A stretch of 64,000 nucleotides of DNA, taken from Saccharibacillus brassicae. Lineage in GTDB: Bacteria > Bacillota > Bacilli > Paenibacillales > Paenibacillaceae. Below, piece after piece: positions 17,223-25,436 of the stretch. Under the pieces are notes generated by a model. That model was not told the DNA's origin. It searched no databases and saw only the letters and a list, made by a program, of their open reading frames with translations. The stretch is from NCBI RefSeq assembly GCF_006542275.1, contig NZ_CP041217.1, positions 2,465,501 through 2,529,500 of the forward strand, read 5' to 3'. Each line of letters begins with the position of its first letter. Position 1 is the stretch's first letter. Both the position numbers and the translations under genes were made by a program.

Positions 17223-17288
17223 GCAGTGCGGCCCTTCTTCAAGCGTAAATGAAATATTGGTGTAAAGTCCTTTTTGCGGGAAAGAGTT
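17223..17288 (-). pseudogene. Fragment of a second ABC-F gene (N-terminal codons)
   Basis: The minus strand reads N-S-F-P-Q-K-G-L-Y-T-N-I-S-F-T-L-E-E-G-P-H-C. Residues 8-30 of the ABC-F protein at 12999-14738 read S-F-S-F-P-Q-K-E-L-Y-S-N-I-S-F-T-L-E-E-G-Q-H-C. Nucleotide match is high but not exact, so this is a diverged fragment rather than a fresh duplicate. It abuts the 3' end of the DUF2075 gene. Confidence 0.7.
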
Positions 17289-17302
17289 AGAACTAAATCA
17301 GC

Positions 17303-19183
17303 CTACGAAGGATGCGCCTCGGTAAGCGTTCTGTCCAACTGATCCTGCAGATACGTTCTCAATTCAGGATTCCGGCAGTACAGGTAACACCCTTTCATTC
17401 CTCTTGAAATCAGGACTTTATATATATTTTTGATCAACGCCGTCAATTTTTCATTATTCTTTTTGAGGCCGCGCTTGCCCATTGTATCTTTATATTCATC
17501 ATAGTCGGCATAGATCTGCATGCTTTCCGGATCGAATTTCAGATCATTGCCGACAATGACGCCAACATAATCGAATTCCAGACCTTGAGAGGTATGCACA
17601 CACCCGATTTGTTCTACTCCGCTTTCATGAATGGCCCATTTGCTGGAGATGGCTCTTCCGTTCCAGGGCATTCTGAAGTCGTGTTCTTTTATGATGACGT
17701 CTTCAATTTCACCGTTGTAATTCCCGTCTTCATTCTTCGACCAATCCCAGGCAAAACCAGCCAACATCCGCGCATTACTGCCTTCGGCCGTTTTTTGCTT
17801 AATCGCTTCATAAAGTTCATGCGGATTGTCCATCAGCTTGAATTCAAACGCATTGCGATCCCAGCCATTAAAATTTCCCGTTTCGCGGATTTGCAAAATA
17901 TGATCGATCCAATTGATAAATCCTTCGGCACCGGAACAGCGAAACTGCGCAGTAAGCGTATATTCATGAATTTCCGAACCATACCGTTCAGCAATTCGTT
18001 TGATTTCATCCGTCGATCCGATATCGTCCGGGCGAATTCTCTGAAAATCGTCAACAAAAAACACGTTTACTTTAGAAGCTTTGACGATATCCTCGATTTG
18101 ATTCTCGCCCTTGTATTGATAAGCACCTTTGCCTTTGAGACGATGCGCTTCATCGACGACCATGACATCGAAAAAGTTTTCGGGGCTATCCCAAAATTGT
18201 CCCGATCCGGCAAAAAGCGAGCGGGCTCTTCCTTTATCTTTGGGCTGCTGCTTGACTAACGTCTCCACCATAACGGTTCGGAAAGACGCAGTAGGCGCGA
18301 CGAACTTTACGTTCAACTTGTGCTTCAGCAATCCTCCAAGCGCGTTCATGGATATAACCGATTTGCCTGTACCCGGTCCCCCTTTGATCAGAATCGTACG
18401 CTTGCGGTTCGCATTTTTAGCCAAGCTCATAATGGTTTCATAAGCAATTTTCTGTTCATCCAAGAGTACGAATGCAGAATTACCTTTAAACAGTCCATCC
18501 ACATGATCGATCAATTTTTTGGAAGGGCGAATTTTACCGTTCTCAATCAGATAGAGCAGATTAACTCCGTCTCCTTGACCAATATGTTTATACAGAAAAT
18601 TTTGCAGCTTTTGTGTGTCTTCAGACATAAACAAAGGGGCTTTGCTTATGTAATGCGCATATCTCTCGCTTTTTAACGGATCAGGCTGCGGCGAGCGATA
18701 ATTATGCAGATACGCACAAGAATGGCTAACAAGATCGCTGGAATGAACGGCTTCGTTCATATCTTCCAGATGCTGCCGATAAGACCATGCCTGATAAGAA
18801 GGATGAGTCGTTTCGCGCTCTTGTCCGCCAAGGTAAGTCACGACGACGTCTTCGCGATCTGTCTCGCTGGCTCTTTCCCACTGCTTCAATTCCACGATAA
18901 TAAAGTTGTCTTTGCCTGCTTCGTCTTTGCCCGCTACGATAAAATCTACTCGTTTGCTTGTTGAAGGAATATTGTATTCGATCATTACGCCGCAATCGTC
19001 GGCAATTCGGGAATTGCGTACGATTCGTTCCATAAACTGCATGGAATTGTTCCATGCCCGTCGTTCACTCGGGTTCGGCCGCTTACCCATTTTACTAATA
19101 AAAGCTTCTTCGATCTCGGCCGTTAGTTGATTGTTGTCTACCTTTTCACGAAAAGCCAAAGCGCTGCTGCTGTAAATAATCAT
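17303..19183 (-). CDS. DUF2075 protein: PD-(D/E)XK-like nuclease domain fused to SF1-type helicase ATPase
   Basis: The 626-residue protein has two parts. Residues 65-100 resemble a PD-(D/E)XK nuclease core: E69, D80 in R-V-D-F-I-V, and E98-L-K100 at the end of the next strand. Residues 260-610 are a DUF2075 P-loop ATPase of the SF1 helicase kind: Walker A G-G-P-G-T-G-K-S (268-275), Walker B V-V-D-E-A-H (342-347), F-F-V-D-D-F-Q-R-I, A-Q-F-R-C, V-H-T-S-Q-G-L-E-F-D-Y and V-L-I-S-R-G-M-K-G. It follows the MazG-like gene by 11 bases, with AGGAG before the ATG. A defence or nucleic-acid-processing role is inferred from the domains and context. Confidence 0.8.
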   Translation of the reverse strand: MIIYSSSALAFREKVDNNQLTAEIEEAFISKMGKRPNPSERRAWNNSMQFMERIVRNSRIADDCGVMIEYNIPSTSKRVDFIVAGKDEAGKDNFIIVELKQWERASETDREDVVVTYLGGQERETTHPSYQAWSYRQHLEDMNEAVHSSDLVSHSCAYLHNYRSPQPDPLKSERYAHYISKAPLFMSEDTQKLQNFLYKHIGQGDGVNLLYLIENGKIRPSKKLIDHVDGLFKGNSAFVLLDEQKIAYETIMSLAKNANRKRTILIKGGPGTGKSVISMNALGGLLKHKLNVKFVAPTASFRTVMVETLVKQQPKDKGRARSLFAGSGQFWDSPENFFDVMVVDEAHRLKGKGAYQYKGENQIEDIVKASKVNVFFVDDFQRIRPDDIGSTDEIKRIAERYGSEIHEYTLTAQFRCSGAEGFINWIDHILQIRETGNFNGWDRNAFEFKLMDNPHELYEAIKQKTAEGSNARMLAGFAWDWSKNEDGNYNGEIEDVIIKEHDFRMPWNGRAISSKWAIHESGVEQIGCVHTSQGLEFDYVGVIVGNDLKFDPESMQIYADYDEYKDTMGKRGLKKNNEKLTALIKNIYKVLISRGMKGCYLYCRNPELRTYLQDQLDRTLTEAHPS

Positions 19184-19194
19184 GTTGAATGCTC

Positions 19195-19527
19195 CTATAG
19201 GTTAGTGTATTTGTCCTTTTTGCCGAATGCTTTAGCGATTGGATATTTAACTGCATTTTTTTGGAGTTTAGCCAAGATGATTTCTTCGATGTCCAGATCG
19301 AGATCGTGTGCCAAATAAACCGCATAGATCAAGATGTCAGCCAACTCGCTTGCCATTTCTTCTTTTTTCAAAGCAACGGCTTCATCCGAAGATTTCCATT
19401 GAAAGGTTTCCAACAATTCCGAAGCTTCCAGGCTTAACGAAATAGCTAAGTCTTTGGGGTTATTAAACTGCTCCCAGTTTCGTTCCTGACGAAAAGCGAG
19501 GATTTTCTCGATAAGCTCTTCTCTCAT
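19195..19527 (-). CDS. MazG-like nucleotide pyrophosphohydrolase
   Basis: The 110-residue single-domain protein has the all-alpha NTP pyrophosphohydrolase signature: E34-A-S-E37 followed by E61-L-A-D64, the four acidic metal ligands. Such proteins hydrolyse (d)NTPs or modified nucleotides to monophosphates. It is the first gene of a two-gene operon with the nuclease-helicase protein. AGGAGAAAG lies before the ATG. Nucleotide-pool control paired with a nuclease suggests an anti-phage role, which is inference. Confidence 0.85.
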   Translation of the reverse strand: MREELIEKILAFRQERNWEQFNNPKDLAISLSLEASELLETFQWKSSDEAVALKKEEMASELADILIYAVYLAHDLDLDIEEIILAKLQKNAVKYPIAKAFGKKDKYTNL

Positions 19528-19592
19528 GACTTTCTCCTATTCTGTTAACATCCTAAATACAGAGGAACCAAATCAGGATCCTGCTTAAAAGC

Positions 19593-19634
19593 AAAAAGAG
19601 GCATTTCTCCCTTTGAATAGGAATTTGCGCCTCT
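19593..19634 (-). terminator. Terminator-like hairpin in the leader of the mazG-DUF2075 operon
   Basis: On the minus strand AGAGGC pairs with GCCTCT and runs into TTTTTGC. The hairpin lies 66-107 bases upstream of the MazG start. It either ends transcripts from upstream or attenuates the operon. Confidence 0.5.
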
Positions 19635-19762
19635 GAATGGTTAAGTCGGGGCCATGCTTTGGCCTATGCTATATAGCTTTCTTTACCATAATACGACTTT
19701 GGGGATCAGTCAATTTTTAAAAAATAAGGAATTCATTATAGGAGATTTGAACAGGATATGAT

Positions 19763-19838
19763 CAGCCGAGGAAAACATTATGGATAAGCGGCTCTTCAAA
19801 GCGCGTATTGAAGAACTGTCCGAGCAGCAAACAGCTGC
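19763..19838 (+). pseudogene. Fragment of a large serine recombinase (C-terminal coiled-coil part)
   Basis: The plus strand reads E-E-N-I-M-D-K-R-L-F-K-A-R-I-E-E-L-S-E-Q. The intact recombinase C-terminus at about 29907 reads E-E-D-M-L-D-K-R-L-F-K-E-R-I-E-E-L-A-E-Q. The frame continues into unrelated sequence without other recombinase features. It marks an older integration event next to the mazG-DUF2075 module. Confidence 0.7.
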
Positions 19839-19869
19839 CAATTTTGAAGTTCACTTAAACACAATAAAA

Positions 19870-19909
19870 AACCCAGCTAAATCACTCCCCCTTAGCTGGG
19901 TTACTTTTT
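19870..19909 (+). terminator. Strong Rho-independent terminator
   Basis: AACCCAGCTAA pairs perfectly with TTAGCTGGGTT, followed by ACTTTTT. It lies just after the recombinase fragment on the same strand and may be the old terminator of that gene. Confidence 0.85.
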
Positions 19910-19969
19910 CGATTCGTACAATTGGTTTGTGGGTTTGCACCCGTAGACTCCCAAAATAAAGATCCGCTT

Positions 19970-21034
19970 TTAAAAAGGCTTTTGCAATTCCGTTCCCTGA
20001 TTGGCGGTTGGAACAAGGATCACCGCTTTCCCGTCGGCGGAAGCAATCAACTTATCTCTCAAATGAGTAGGAGTCGAGGATCGTTCTGCGATTAACTTGC
20101 CGTCCTGCGCCAGAAAAGACTGCTTGCTTTTTTCCGTATCGGTAAGCAGAAGCCGTCCGGCAAAATAACTGGAAGACCAATTGGAGTCCGATTGCGTAAA
20201 GGTACGTTTGAGGCTCTTCGTCATCTGACCCGTGTGCAGATCGTACCGGGCATACAGGATCTGCGGCGTATTCGTCTCTATGCCGAGCGGGGTGCCGCTG
20301 ATGCTGGAAGTGTTCACGACCAGAGCCGTGCCTTCTGTGACGAAGCTGCTTCTTGCATTCGATCCCGGCGTAATCAACTTGAGTTGTCGGGTCGTTACAT
20401 TCATGATTTTATAATATTCTTTGGTCTGCCCAAGACTCATTCCGTTCACCTTCGCGATCACATAAGGGAATTGAAATTGAACGTCCTGCACAATCGCATT
20501 TTCGTGTTTTTGATCTTCGCTCGCGGCCAGGGACAGGCTTTGAACCGGCTTTTTCCAAGGATATTGATATAGGGACAGCTGCTGCCCATCCGTAACGGCA
20601 ATACTTTCTTTGGCCGCGGCCCCGGCAGCAGACCATTGAATTTGCGATGCGGCCGTTTTCTTGATCCCCGGCAAGTTTTGTGTGCTCACCACTTTGCCTG
20701 CCGTAGTGAACACTTGTTTCTGAAGCTGTCTGCCCGAGTCGGTAAGAACCACGATTTTCCCCGAGCCCAAAAGCACTTCGCAGTCGTACACAGCGCCAAA
20801 CTTCTTCGTCCATTCAACTTTGCCGGTGTGGACATCGAAAAGCTGCACCTGCTTGAACTCTTTGTCTACGAATAGCGTCTTGGTGTCGTTCACGAATAAC
20901 GCCTGGACTTCCGAACTTAACAACCGATCCGAAGAGGAGACGAGCGCTTGCGCGGGAAGATTGGCTGCAGGCGACACAACGAATCCAACAATCAACAACA
21001 GGCACACCAGAAATTTATTCTTTTGCTTTTTCAT
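19970..21034 (-). CDS. Secreted protein of unknown function with propeller-like repeats
   Basis: The 354-residue protein begins with a signal peptide: M-K-K-Q-K-N-K-F, a hydrophobic core, then A-N-L-P-A-Q-A, the likely cleavage region. The mature part shows repeated beta-rich units such as V-Q-L-F-D-V-H-T-G-K-V-E-W-T-K-K-F-G and Y-D-L-H-T-G-Q, the T-G-K-x-x-W style of PQQ-like beta-propellers. No catalytic motif is visible. AAGGAGG precedes the ATG. It is a single gene between two terminators. Function is not recognised. Confidence 0.7.
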   Translation of the reverse strand: MKKQKNKFLVCLLLIVGFVVSPAANLPAQALVSSSDRLLSSEVQALFVNDTKTLFVDKEFKQVQLFDVHTGKVEWTKKFGAVYDCEVLLGSGKIVVLTDSGRQLQKQVFTTAGKVVSTQNLPGIKKTAASQIQWSAAGAAAKESIAVTDGQQLSLYQYPWKKPVQSLSLAASEDQKHENAIVQDVQFQFPYVIAKVNGMSLGQTKEYYKIMNVTTRQLKLITPGSNARSSFVTEGTALVVNTSSISGTPLGIETNTPQILYARYDLHTGQMTKSLKRTFTQSDSNWSSSYFAGRLLLTDTEKSKQSFLAQDGKLIAERSSTPTHLRDKLIASADGKAVILVPTANQGTELQKPF

Positions 21035-21063
21035 TTTACGGCCTCCTTGAATAGGGAATCAGA

Positions 21064-21100
21064 AAAGGCTGGATCAAATTGATCCAGCCTTTATCGTTTT
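21064..21100. terminator. Terminator after the aldehyde dehydrogenase gene
   Basis: AAAGGCTGGATCAA pairs perfectly with TTGATCCAGCCTTT. It starts nine bases past the dehydrogenase stop on the minus strand and also has a T-tract on the plus strand. Confidence 0.88.
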
Positions 21101-22591
21101 TTACTCAGGAATATAAGGAAGATCCAGCATCTTCGGCACATTGATCACATGCTGTTCGGTATACGTGCGAATGCCTTCCACGCCGTATTCGCGGCCGATC
21201 CCGGACTGCTTGAAGCCTCCGAACGGGAAGCGGACGTCCAGTCCCTGCACGGCAGCCGTATTGATCATCGTCGTTCCGGCTTCGAGTTGGCGCGCAACGG
21301 AAATCGCTTGTTCTTCGGTCCCCCACACGGAACTCGTCAATCCGTAGATGCTCTCGTTATGGAGACGAATGACTTGCTCTTCGTCGTCGAACGGCAGAAT
21401 CGGAACGGTAGGCCCGAACTGTTCTTCCACGACGATCCGGTCATGCACGTCGCAGCCCAACACAAGCGTCGGCTGGAGGTAGTACCCCTGGTCGAACACC
21501 TGCTGATCCAGAATCCGGCCGAGCGGAATGACTTTGGCTCCGCGCTGCTTGGCGTCTTCGACCAAACCCAGCACGTACTCTTTCTGCTTCACGTTATTGA
21601 GCGGGCCTACCGTCGTATCGGGATCAAACGGATCGCCGATCCGGATCCAGCGATTGGCCGCCTCGATATATTTTTCCACAAAAGCTTCATAGATCGAACG
21701 ATGCACATACACGCGTTTGGCGATCATGCAGATCTGACCGGTCGTCAGGAAGTTGGACACGACGATCCGGCGCATGGCGCGTTCATCGTTCACGTCGAAG
21801 CTGTCCAGGAAAATCGCCGCATCGTTGCCGCCAAGCTCCAGCGTCATATCCTTAATCGTCTCCGAAGCCGCCCGGATAATATGCTTGGCCGTTTCGGTTC
21901 CGCCGGTAAAAGCGATTTTGGCCACATGGGGATTCGTCGTCAGTTCAACGCCCACATCCGCACCGCCATGAACCACGTTGATCACGCCGGCCGGGAACTC
22001 GCTCGCGATGATCTCCGCCACCTTCGCTGCCGCGAGCGGCGCATACGGACTCGGCTTCAGCACGATCGCGTTGCCCGCCAGCAGAGCAGGAGCGATCTTG
22101 ATCGTGGACAGCGCAATCGGATAGTTCCACGGACTGATCGCGGCCACGACGCCGATCGGATCGTAAGCCAGAATCGTTTTGCCGTTCTCATGCTCGGTGA
22201 CCTCTTCTTGCAGAGCCGACGCCGCTTCCTTGCAGGCAAACTCCATCCACATCAACGAGACGTAAATCTCGCCGTGCGCATCGTACAGCGGCTTGCCGTG
22301 CTCCCTGCACAGCAAATGCACGATTTCGTTCTCGGCGGCCCTGATCTTCTCGATCGCTCTGCGCATTCTCGTTACGCGTTCTTCGATGCCGGTCTTCTTC
22401 CACGTCTGAAAAGCTCCGGCCGCCGCTTCGATCGCTTCGACGGCTTGTTCCTTCGTCGTGACCGGGAAGTAACCGACGATCTCTGCCGGGTCGGTCGGAT
22501 TCTCTTTGGCGGACTGCGAAAAGGATGTGACAGACTGACCGTTAATAAGCGCTTCAACGGTAACCGGTTCCTGGCCTGCTTGAATGGTCAT
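21101..22591 (-). CDS. NAD(P)-dependent aldehyde dehydrogenase
   Basis: The 496-residue enzyme has all ALDH landmarks: P-W-N-Y-P (N155), K179 in V-L-K-P-S, F-T-G-G-T for cofactor binding, the general base E252 in L-E-L-G-G-N, the nucleophile C288 in G-Q-I-C, and E-E-Q-F-G-P. It would oxidise an aldehyde to its acid in the cytosol; succinate-semialdehyde or a related short-chain aldehyde is typical of the closest-looking group, but the substrate cannot be fixed. GGGGG precedes the ATG by eight bases. It lies 37 bases after the MetE-like gene on the same strand and may be co-transcribed. Confidence 0.88.
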   Translation of the reverse strand: MTIQAGQEPVTVEALINGQSVTSFSQSAKENPTDPAEIVGYFPVTTKEQAVEAIEAAAGAFQTWKKTGIEERVTRMRRAIEKIRAAENEIVHLLCREHGKPLYDAHGEIYVSLMWMEFACKEAASALQEEVTEHENGKTILAYDPIGVVAAISPWNYPIALSTIKIAPALLAGNAIVLKPSPYAPLAAAKVAEIIASEFPAGVINVVHGGADVGVELTTNPHVAKIAFTGGTETAKHIIRAASETIKDMTLELGGNDAAIFLDSFDVNDERAMRRIVVSNFLTTGQICMIAKRVYVHRSIYEAFVEKYIEAANRWIRIGDPFDPDTTVGPLNNVKQKEYVLGLVEDAKQRGAKVIPLGRILDQQVFDQGYYLQPTLVLGCDVHDRIVVEEQFGPTVPILPFDDEEQVIRLHNESIYGLTSSVWGTEEQAISVARQLEAGTTMINTAAVQGLDVRFPFGGFKQSGIGREYGVEGIRTYTEQHVINVPKMLDLPYIPE

Positions 22592-22628
22592 GGTAGATTC
22601 CCCCGTGAGTGAGTTGGATGAGACGATC

Positions 22629-23714
22629 TTACTGCCAAACTTCTTCCGCGATTTCCTTCACGTAACGAAGCTTCCGCCACTGCTGTTCTTCCGTCAAAAT
22701 ATTGCCTTCTTCCGTGGACGAGAATCCGCACTGCGGGCTCAAGCACAGCTGCTCCAGAGGAACATAGGTGGCCGCCTCGGCAATCCGGGCTTTGATCTGT
22801 TCTTTGTTTTCCAACTGTCCCGTTTTGGAAGTGAGCAGACCGAGCACGATTTTCAAATCTTTGCGATTCACATGCTTCAACGACTCGAAACTGCCCGAGC
22901 GCTCGTCATCGAATTCCAAAAACAATCCGTCCACGTCCAAGCCGCCGAAGATCACCTCCGAAGCGTAATCGTAACCGCCTGTCGAGAAAAAGTTGGATTT
23001 GTAGTTGCCGCGGCAAATATGCATCGTCACGACCAAATCAGCCGGTTTGTGCGCCAAAGATTCGTTGATCATGCGCTGCATCGTCTTCAACTCTTCCGCC
23101 GGTTCCAGCCCTTTGGCGCGCAGCTTGTCATGGCCGGCTTCCGAGAACAGATCCGCCCAGGCGGTATCGTCCAACTGGAGGTAGCGGCAGCCCGCGTCGT
23201 AGAACGCCTGAATCGCTTTTTGATACGCCGCGATCGTGTCCTGCAGAAAAGCCTCGCGGTCCGTATACACATTGGCGCCGTTCTCCAAGCGATACAGCAG
23301 CATGTTCGGACTCGGAATGGTCTGCTTCGCCACCGCGCCGCCCGCATGCTTCTGCACGAACTTGAAATCTTCCAAGAAAGGATGCGCCGAGAAATCGACC
23401 TTGCCGACAACGCGAATGCCGCCCTTGCGCGTCTGCATATTGTGGAATTTCGGACCGTCTATTTGCTCGTACAGCTCCACGCCGTCCAGCCCGCCCAAGA
23501 AGTCGAAATGCCACCAGCTTCTGCGCAGTTCGCCATCCGTAACCGCCAGCACGCCGTTCTCCTTCTGCTTTTCAATGATCCGGATAATCTCCCGATCTTC
23601 CACGGCTCTCAATGCCTCATGCGTGAGTTCGCCCGATTTATACTGTTCGCGTGCCTGAGTTAAGTCGGCAGGACGTAAAAAGCTGCCTACGTGATCATGT
23701 CGAAAAGGTATCAT
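22629..23714 (-). CDS. MetE C-terminal-like cobalamin-independent methyltransferase (YxjG/YxjH type)
   Basis: The 361-residue protein corresponds to the catalytic half of cobalamin-independent methionine synthase. It opens R-H-D-H-V-G-S-F-L-R-P-A, then D-G-E-L-R-R-S-W-W, Y-L-Q-L-D-D, M-H-I-C-R-G-N with the zinc-ligand H and C, and L-C-L-S-P-Q-C-G-F near the end with the second zinc cysteine. Stand-alone proteins of this type methylate homocysteine or similar thiols; B. subtilis YxjG/YxjH are such. AGAAGGAG lies before the ATG. It is divergent from the Crp/Fnr-type regulator, which may control it. Confidence 0.83.
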   Translation of the reverse strand: MIPFRHDHVGSFLRPADLTQAREQYKSGELTHEALRAVEDREIIRIIEKQKENGVLAVTDGELRRSWWHFDFLGGLDGVELYEQIDGPKFHNMQTRKGGIRVVGKVDFSAHPFLEDFKFVQKHAGGAVAKQTIPSPNMLLYRLENGANVYTDREAFLQDTIAAYQKAIQAFYDAGCRYLQLDDTAWADLFSEAGHDKLRAKGLEPAEELKTMQRMINESLAHKPADLVVTMHICRGNYKSNFFSTGGYDYASEVIFGGLDVDGLFLEFDDERSGSFESLKHVNRKDLKIVLGLLTSKTGQLENKEQIKARIAEAATYVPLEQLCLSPQCGFSSTEEGNILTEEQQWRKLRYVKEIAEEVWQ

Positions 23715-23755
23715 ATCCGTTGCTCCTTCTGCCTGTTTGTTGTAACGAGTATACC

Positions 23756-24484
23756 ATGAGGGGAAGGAATTCTGGTCATACGAAAAAAGCATGTCTGGTC
23801 ATATGGTTGGGTGATAGCTGGGGCAGGCCGTTTGTAATCTGCATTACGGAACAGGCCGTTGGGGTCATCCAACAATCGGTTACCCGATCCCATACGTATA
23901 CGCTTCCCAAAAATTCGATCCTTCAGACGCCGGACGATGAAAAAAGAGGCTTGTCTTTCGTGATCGCCGGCAAGCTCCGTTTCTACAAAACCTATTCGGA
24001 CGGCAAACAGCATACGGTCTGCATCCTCAGCGAAGACGGTATCTTCGGCGAAATCGAAACGTTCTCGTTAGGCGCAAGAGGAAGTTACGTCGAGACGATG
24101 GAAGATTCGATCGTTTTGTTCATTCCCGCCGAACAATTCGACCCGCTTTTACGCAAGCATTCGGAGTTGTCGCTGCTGTTTTTATCGGAACTCAGCAAAC
24201 GGCTGCGAGAGCAGGATCAATTGGTAGAAAAGTTGGTTTTCCAAGACCTGCGCGGCAAAGTGCTGTATTTTCTCAACCGGCTATCCAACAAGTTCAGTAC
24301 GGAAGAAAACGGCTACCGCAAAATCGATATTCCTCTGACCCATCAAGAATTGGCGGACATGATCGGAGCCACCCGGGAAGCGGTATCGCTAACCCTCAAA
24401 GAACTGTCCAACGAAGGCATTCTGTTGACGAGCCGCAGAACGATCCGTATTCATACCGAAAAAGCACTGAACGAACTGGCTTGA
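23756..24484 (+). CDS. Crp/Fnr-family transcriptional regulator
   Basis: The protein has a cyclic-nucleotide-binding-like beta roll (residues about 40-130, with I-A-G-K-L-R-F-Y-K and G-I-F-G-E-I-E-T-F) and a C-terminal Crp helix-turn-helix (T-H-Q-E-L-A-D-M-I-G-A-T-R-E-A-V-S-L-T-L-K-E-L). No iron-sulfur cysteine cluster is visible, so it is not a classical FNR; it resembles Yeil/Cor-type regulators. The start is uncertain: ATG here gives 242 residues with a poor ribosome site, and an in-frame TTG at 23807 gives 225. It faces the MetE-like gene across a 41-base gap. Confidence 0.8.
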   Translation: MRGRNSGHTKKACLVIWLGDSWGRPFVICITEQAVGVIQQSVTRSHTYTLPKNSILQTPDDEKRGLSFVIAGKLRFYKTYSDGKQHTVCILSEDGIFGEIETFSLGARGSYVETMEDSIVLFIPAEQFDPLLRKHSELSLLFLSELSKRLREQDQLVEKLVFQDLRGKVLYFLNRLSNKFSTEENGYRKIDIPLTHQELADMIGATREAVSLTLKELSNEGILLTSRRTIRIHTEKALNELA

Positions 24485-24611
24485 GACCTTATTCTTTTTC
24501 TTGGATACTCCAACGTAATCTACATTGCGGTTCAATTCTTCAGCCCGCGTTATGATAAATCCCGTAACGGACAGGACGGCAAGATACGAAACGTACAGGA
24601 GGCTTATCGAT

Positions 24612-25358
24612 ATGGGTAAATTCGAAGGAAAAGTAGCGGTGATCACCGGAGGGACAAGCGGGATCGGACTGACCACGGCGCAGCAGTTCGTCTCCGAAGG
24701 GGCCCATGTATTCATTACCGGCCGCAGACAAAGCGAGCTGGACGCGGCCGTTCGATTGATCGGTGAGCGGGTAACCGGCGTGCAGGGCGATATTTCCGAT
24801 TTGAACGACTTGGACCGATTGTTCGATACGGTTAAGCGGGAGAAAGGCCATCTGGATATTCTGTTCGCCAACGCGGGCATCGGCAGCATTCTGCCTTTGG
24901 GCCAAATTACGGAAGAGCAGTACGACAAGACGTTCGACGTGAATGTAAAAGGAACCCTGTTCACCATCCAAAAAGCTCTGCCACTGTTTCCAAAGGGGAC
25001 GGGAAACATCATCTTGACCGGCTCCACGGCGGGCACGATCGGAGATCCGGGGTTCAGCGTCTACGGAGGAACCAAAGCGGCTCTTCGCCAGATGGCGAGA
25101 AACTGGATCATGGATTTGAAAGGCACCGGCATACGCTTGAACGTGCTGAGCCCCGGTATGGTGCATACCCCGGCTTATCCCGATCTGTTCGGCGAAGCGC
25201 TGAATGAAGTGCTTAAATCGGCGAAGGACAGCGTTCCGCTGAGCCGCTTGGGCAGGGCGGAGGAGATTGCCAAGGCCGTCATGTTCCTGGCTTCCGAAGA
25301 AAGCAGCTATGTGAACGGCATCGAATTGTTCGTGGATGGCGGGTTGGCGCAAATCTGA
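24612..25358 (+). CDS. Short-chain dehydrogenase/reductase
   Basis: The 248-residue classical SDR has the cofactor motif T-G-G-T-S-G-I-G (12-19), N-A-G at 87-89, catalytic S138 and Y151-G-G-T-K155, and ends E-L-F-V-D-G-G. T-G-R-R after the second strand suggests NADP(H) preference. AGGAGG lies nine bases before the ATG. It is a single gene with its own terminator. The substrate is unknown. Confidence 0.9.
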   Translation: MGKFEGKVAVITGGTSGIGLTTAQQFVSEGAHVFITGRRQSELDAAVRLIGERVTGVQGDISDLNDLDRLFDTVKREKGHLDILFANAGIGSILPLGQITEEQYDKTFDVNVKGTLFTIQKALPLFPKGTGNIILTGSTAGTIGDPGFSVYGGTKAALRQMARNWIMDLKGTGIRLNVLSPGMVHTPAYPDLFGEALNEVLKSAKDSVPLSRLGRAEEIAKAVMFLASEESSYVNGIELFVDGGLAQI

Positions 25359-25363
25359 TCGAT

Positions 25364-25408
25364 AAAAAAGACGGCCCCGGCGCTGGATGCGCCGGAAAGC
25401 CGTCTTTC
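25364..25408 (+). terminator. Terminator after the SDR gene
   Basis: AAAGACGGC and GCCGTCTTT enclose a second GC-rich stem (CCGGCGC with GCGCCGG). A- and T-tracts flank it, so it works in both directions between convergent genes. Confidence 0.85.
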
Positions 25409-25436
25409 GTTTACTTACTGGCTATAGCTGCTCAGA

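Noticed and set aside
16775-17242. 155-codon frame opposite ridA
   Set aside because: Shadow of the RidA-family gene, which has a ribosome site and family motifs.
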